NCBI GenBank assembly: GCA_016709845.1
Contig: JADJMA010000057.1
Location: 1 to 8,173 of the forward strand
Direction: 5' to 3'
From: Flammeovirgaceae bacterium
GTDB taxonomy: Bacteria > Bacteroidota > Bacteroidia > Cytophagales > Cyclobacteriaceae
Length of the DNA stretch: 8,173 bases
Below the pieces are notes generated by a model. It worked only from the letters and a program-made list of their open reading frames with translations. It was not told the origin of the DNA and made no database searches. Shown here in pieces: positions 8,051-8,173 of this stretch (position 1 is its first letter; every line of letters begins with the position of its first letter). The translations under genes and the position numbers were made by a program.

Positions 8051-8173
8051 ATAATCCGCCACTGTCCAACCCATGCGATAGATCAAAGGAGCTCGTCCAT
8101 TTGCTCGTACGACCAAAGAAGTTAATGCTACGCTCATAGTTCACAGCATTATTCGCCAGTACAAAACCATAAC
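7151..8173 (-). CDS. FG-GAP/VCBS calcium-loop repeat protein, N-terminus outside window
   Basis: C-terminal part of a probably secreted or surface beta-propeller-like protein. The visible 1,023 bases consist of units with the sequence VRTVGDVNNDGRDDLIGFGL, then DGVYVALSNGTSFGAISRW and TTSFDLSHGWTV. Each unit holds one DxNxDGxxD loop (DVNNDGRDD), the calcium-binding signature of FG-GAP/VCBS repeats. The protein stops at TAA 7153-7151 just after a half unit (DGVYVGTAE), with no C-terminal anchor or sorting motif. Bases 8173-8051 encode a more divergent lead-in (FVLANNAVNYERSINFFGR). Between 8173 and 7889 about five indels break the frame (near 8070, 8040, 8005, 7950 and 7895), whereas 7888-7151 reads cleanly. 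Family and calcium loops are clear; the ligand is unknown. It precedes the glycan genes on the same strand, 76 nt away, and could be a surface partner or merely a neighbour. Confidence 0.85.

Noticed and set aside
7311..8054. Long open frame of 247 codons on the plus strand
   Set aside because: It is the antisense of the 162-bp tandem repeats; its length comes from periodic composition. The minus strand carries the clear calcium-loop motifs.
1..8173. Interpretation of the locus as a pseudogene cluster
   Set aside because: All genes are hit at a similar rate, many breaks fall in homopolymers, and conserved motifs and gene junctions survive, which points to sequencing error.

Overview
The window is one stretch of a cell-surface glycan (polysaccharide or glycoprotein) locus. 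Every gene I can support lies on the minus strand, so transcription runs from position 8173 towards 1. The organism is a bacterium. Base composition is moderate, with AT-richer glycosyltransferase/methyltransferase genes. A long calcium-loop FG-GAP repeat protein, an EWYL/PDV/HYL-type N-terminal module and FkbM/GT2 genes would fit an environmental lineage such as Chloroflexota (Anaerolineae) or Cyanobacteria. This is a weak inference from protein style only.

Layout in transcription order: a repeat-rich FG-GAP/VCBS surface protein (8173-7151, N-terminus outside the window); a SAM methyltransferase with an unusual N-terminal module and a zinc-ribbon-like Cys segment (7074-6103); an FkbM methyltransferase (6094-5112); a family 2 glycosyltransferase (5097-4132); a FemAB/GNAT-type acyltransferase (4123-3213); a stand-alone acyl/peptidyl carrier protein (3185-2953); a FabG-like SDR reductase (2953-2204); a stand-alone amino-acid-type adenylation enzyme (2198-621); and a NeuD/PglD-like hexapeptide acyltransferase (624 to beyond base 1). 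The eight genes from 7074 leftwards are separated by no more than about 30 nt or overlap, so they look like one operon.

How they may work together: GT2 adds a sugar and the two methyltransferases cap or decorate it. The adenylation enzyme, carrier protein, SDR, FemAB-like protein and NeuD-like protein look like a self-contained module. It would activate an amino or carboxylic acid, hold it as a carrier thioester, possibly reduce it, and transfer it to an (amino)sugar. That assignment is inference; the individual families are clear.

A dominating technical fact: about 36 small indels break almost every gene, many of them in short homopolymers. Each time, switching frame restores conserved motifs (for example NNAG, NPNGK, YFCGRIFD, HYLGYG). 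I therefore give gene coordinates for the reconstructed full-length genes and treat the breaks as probable long-read sequencing errors rather than decay. There is no gene-free stretch longer than 300 bases; the largest gap is 7075-7150.
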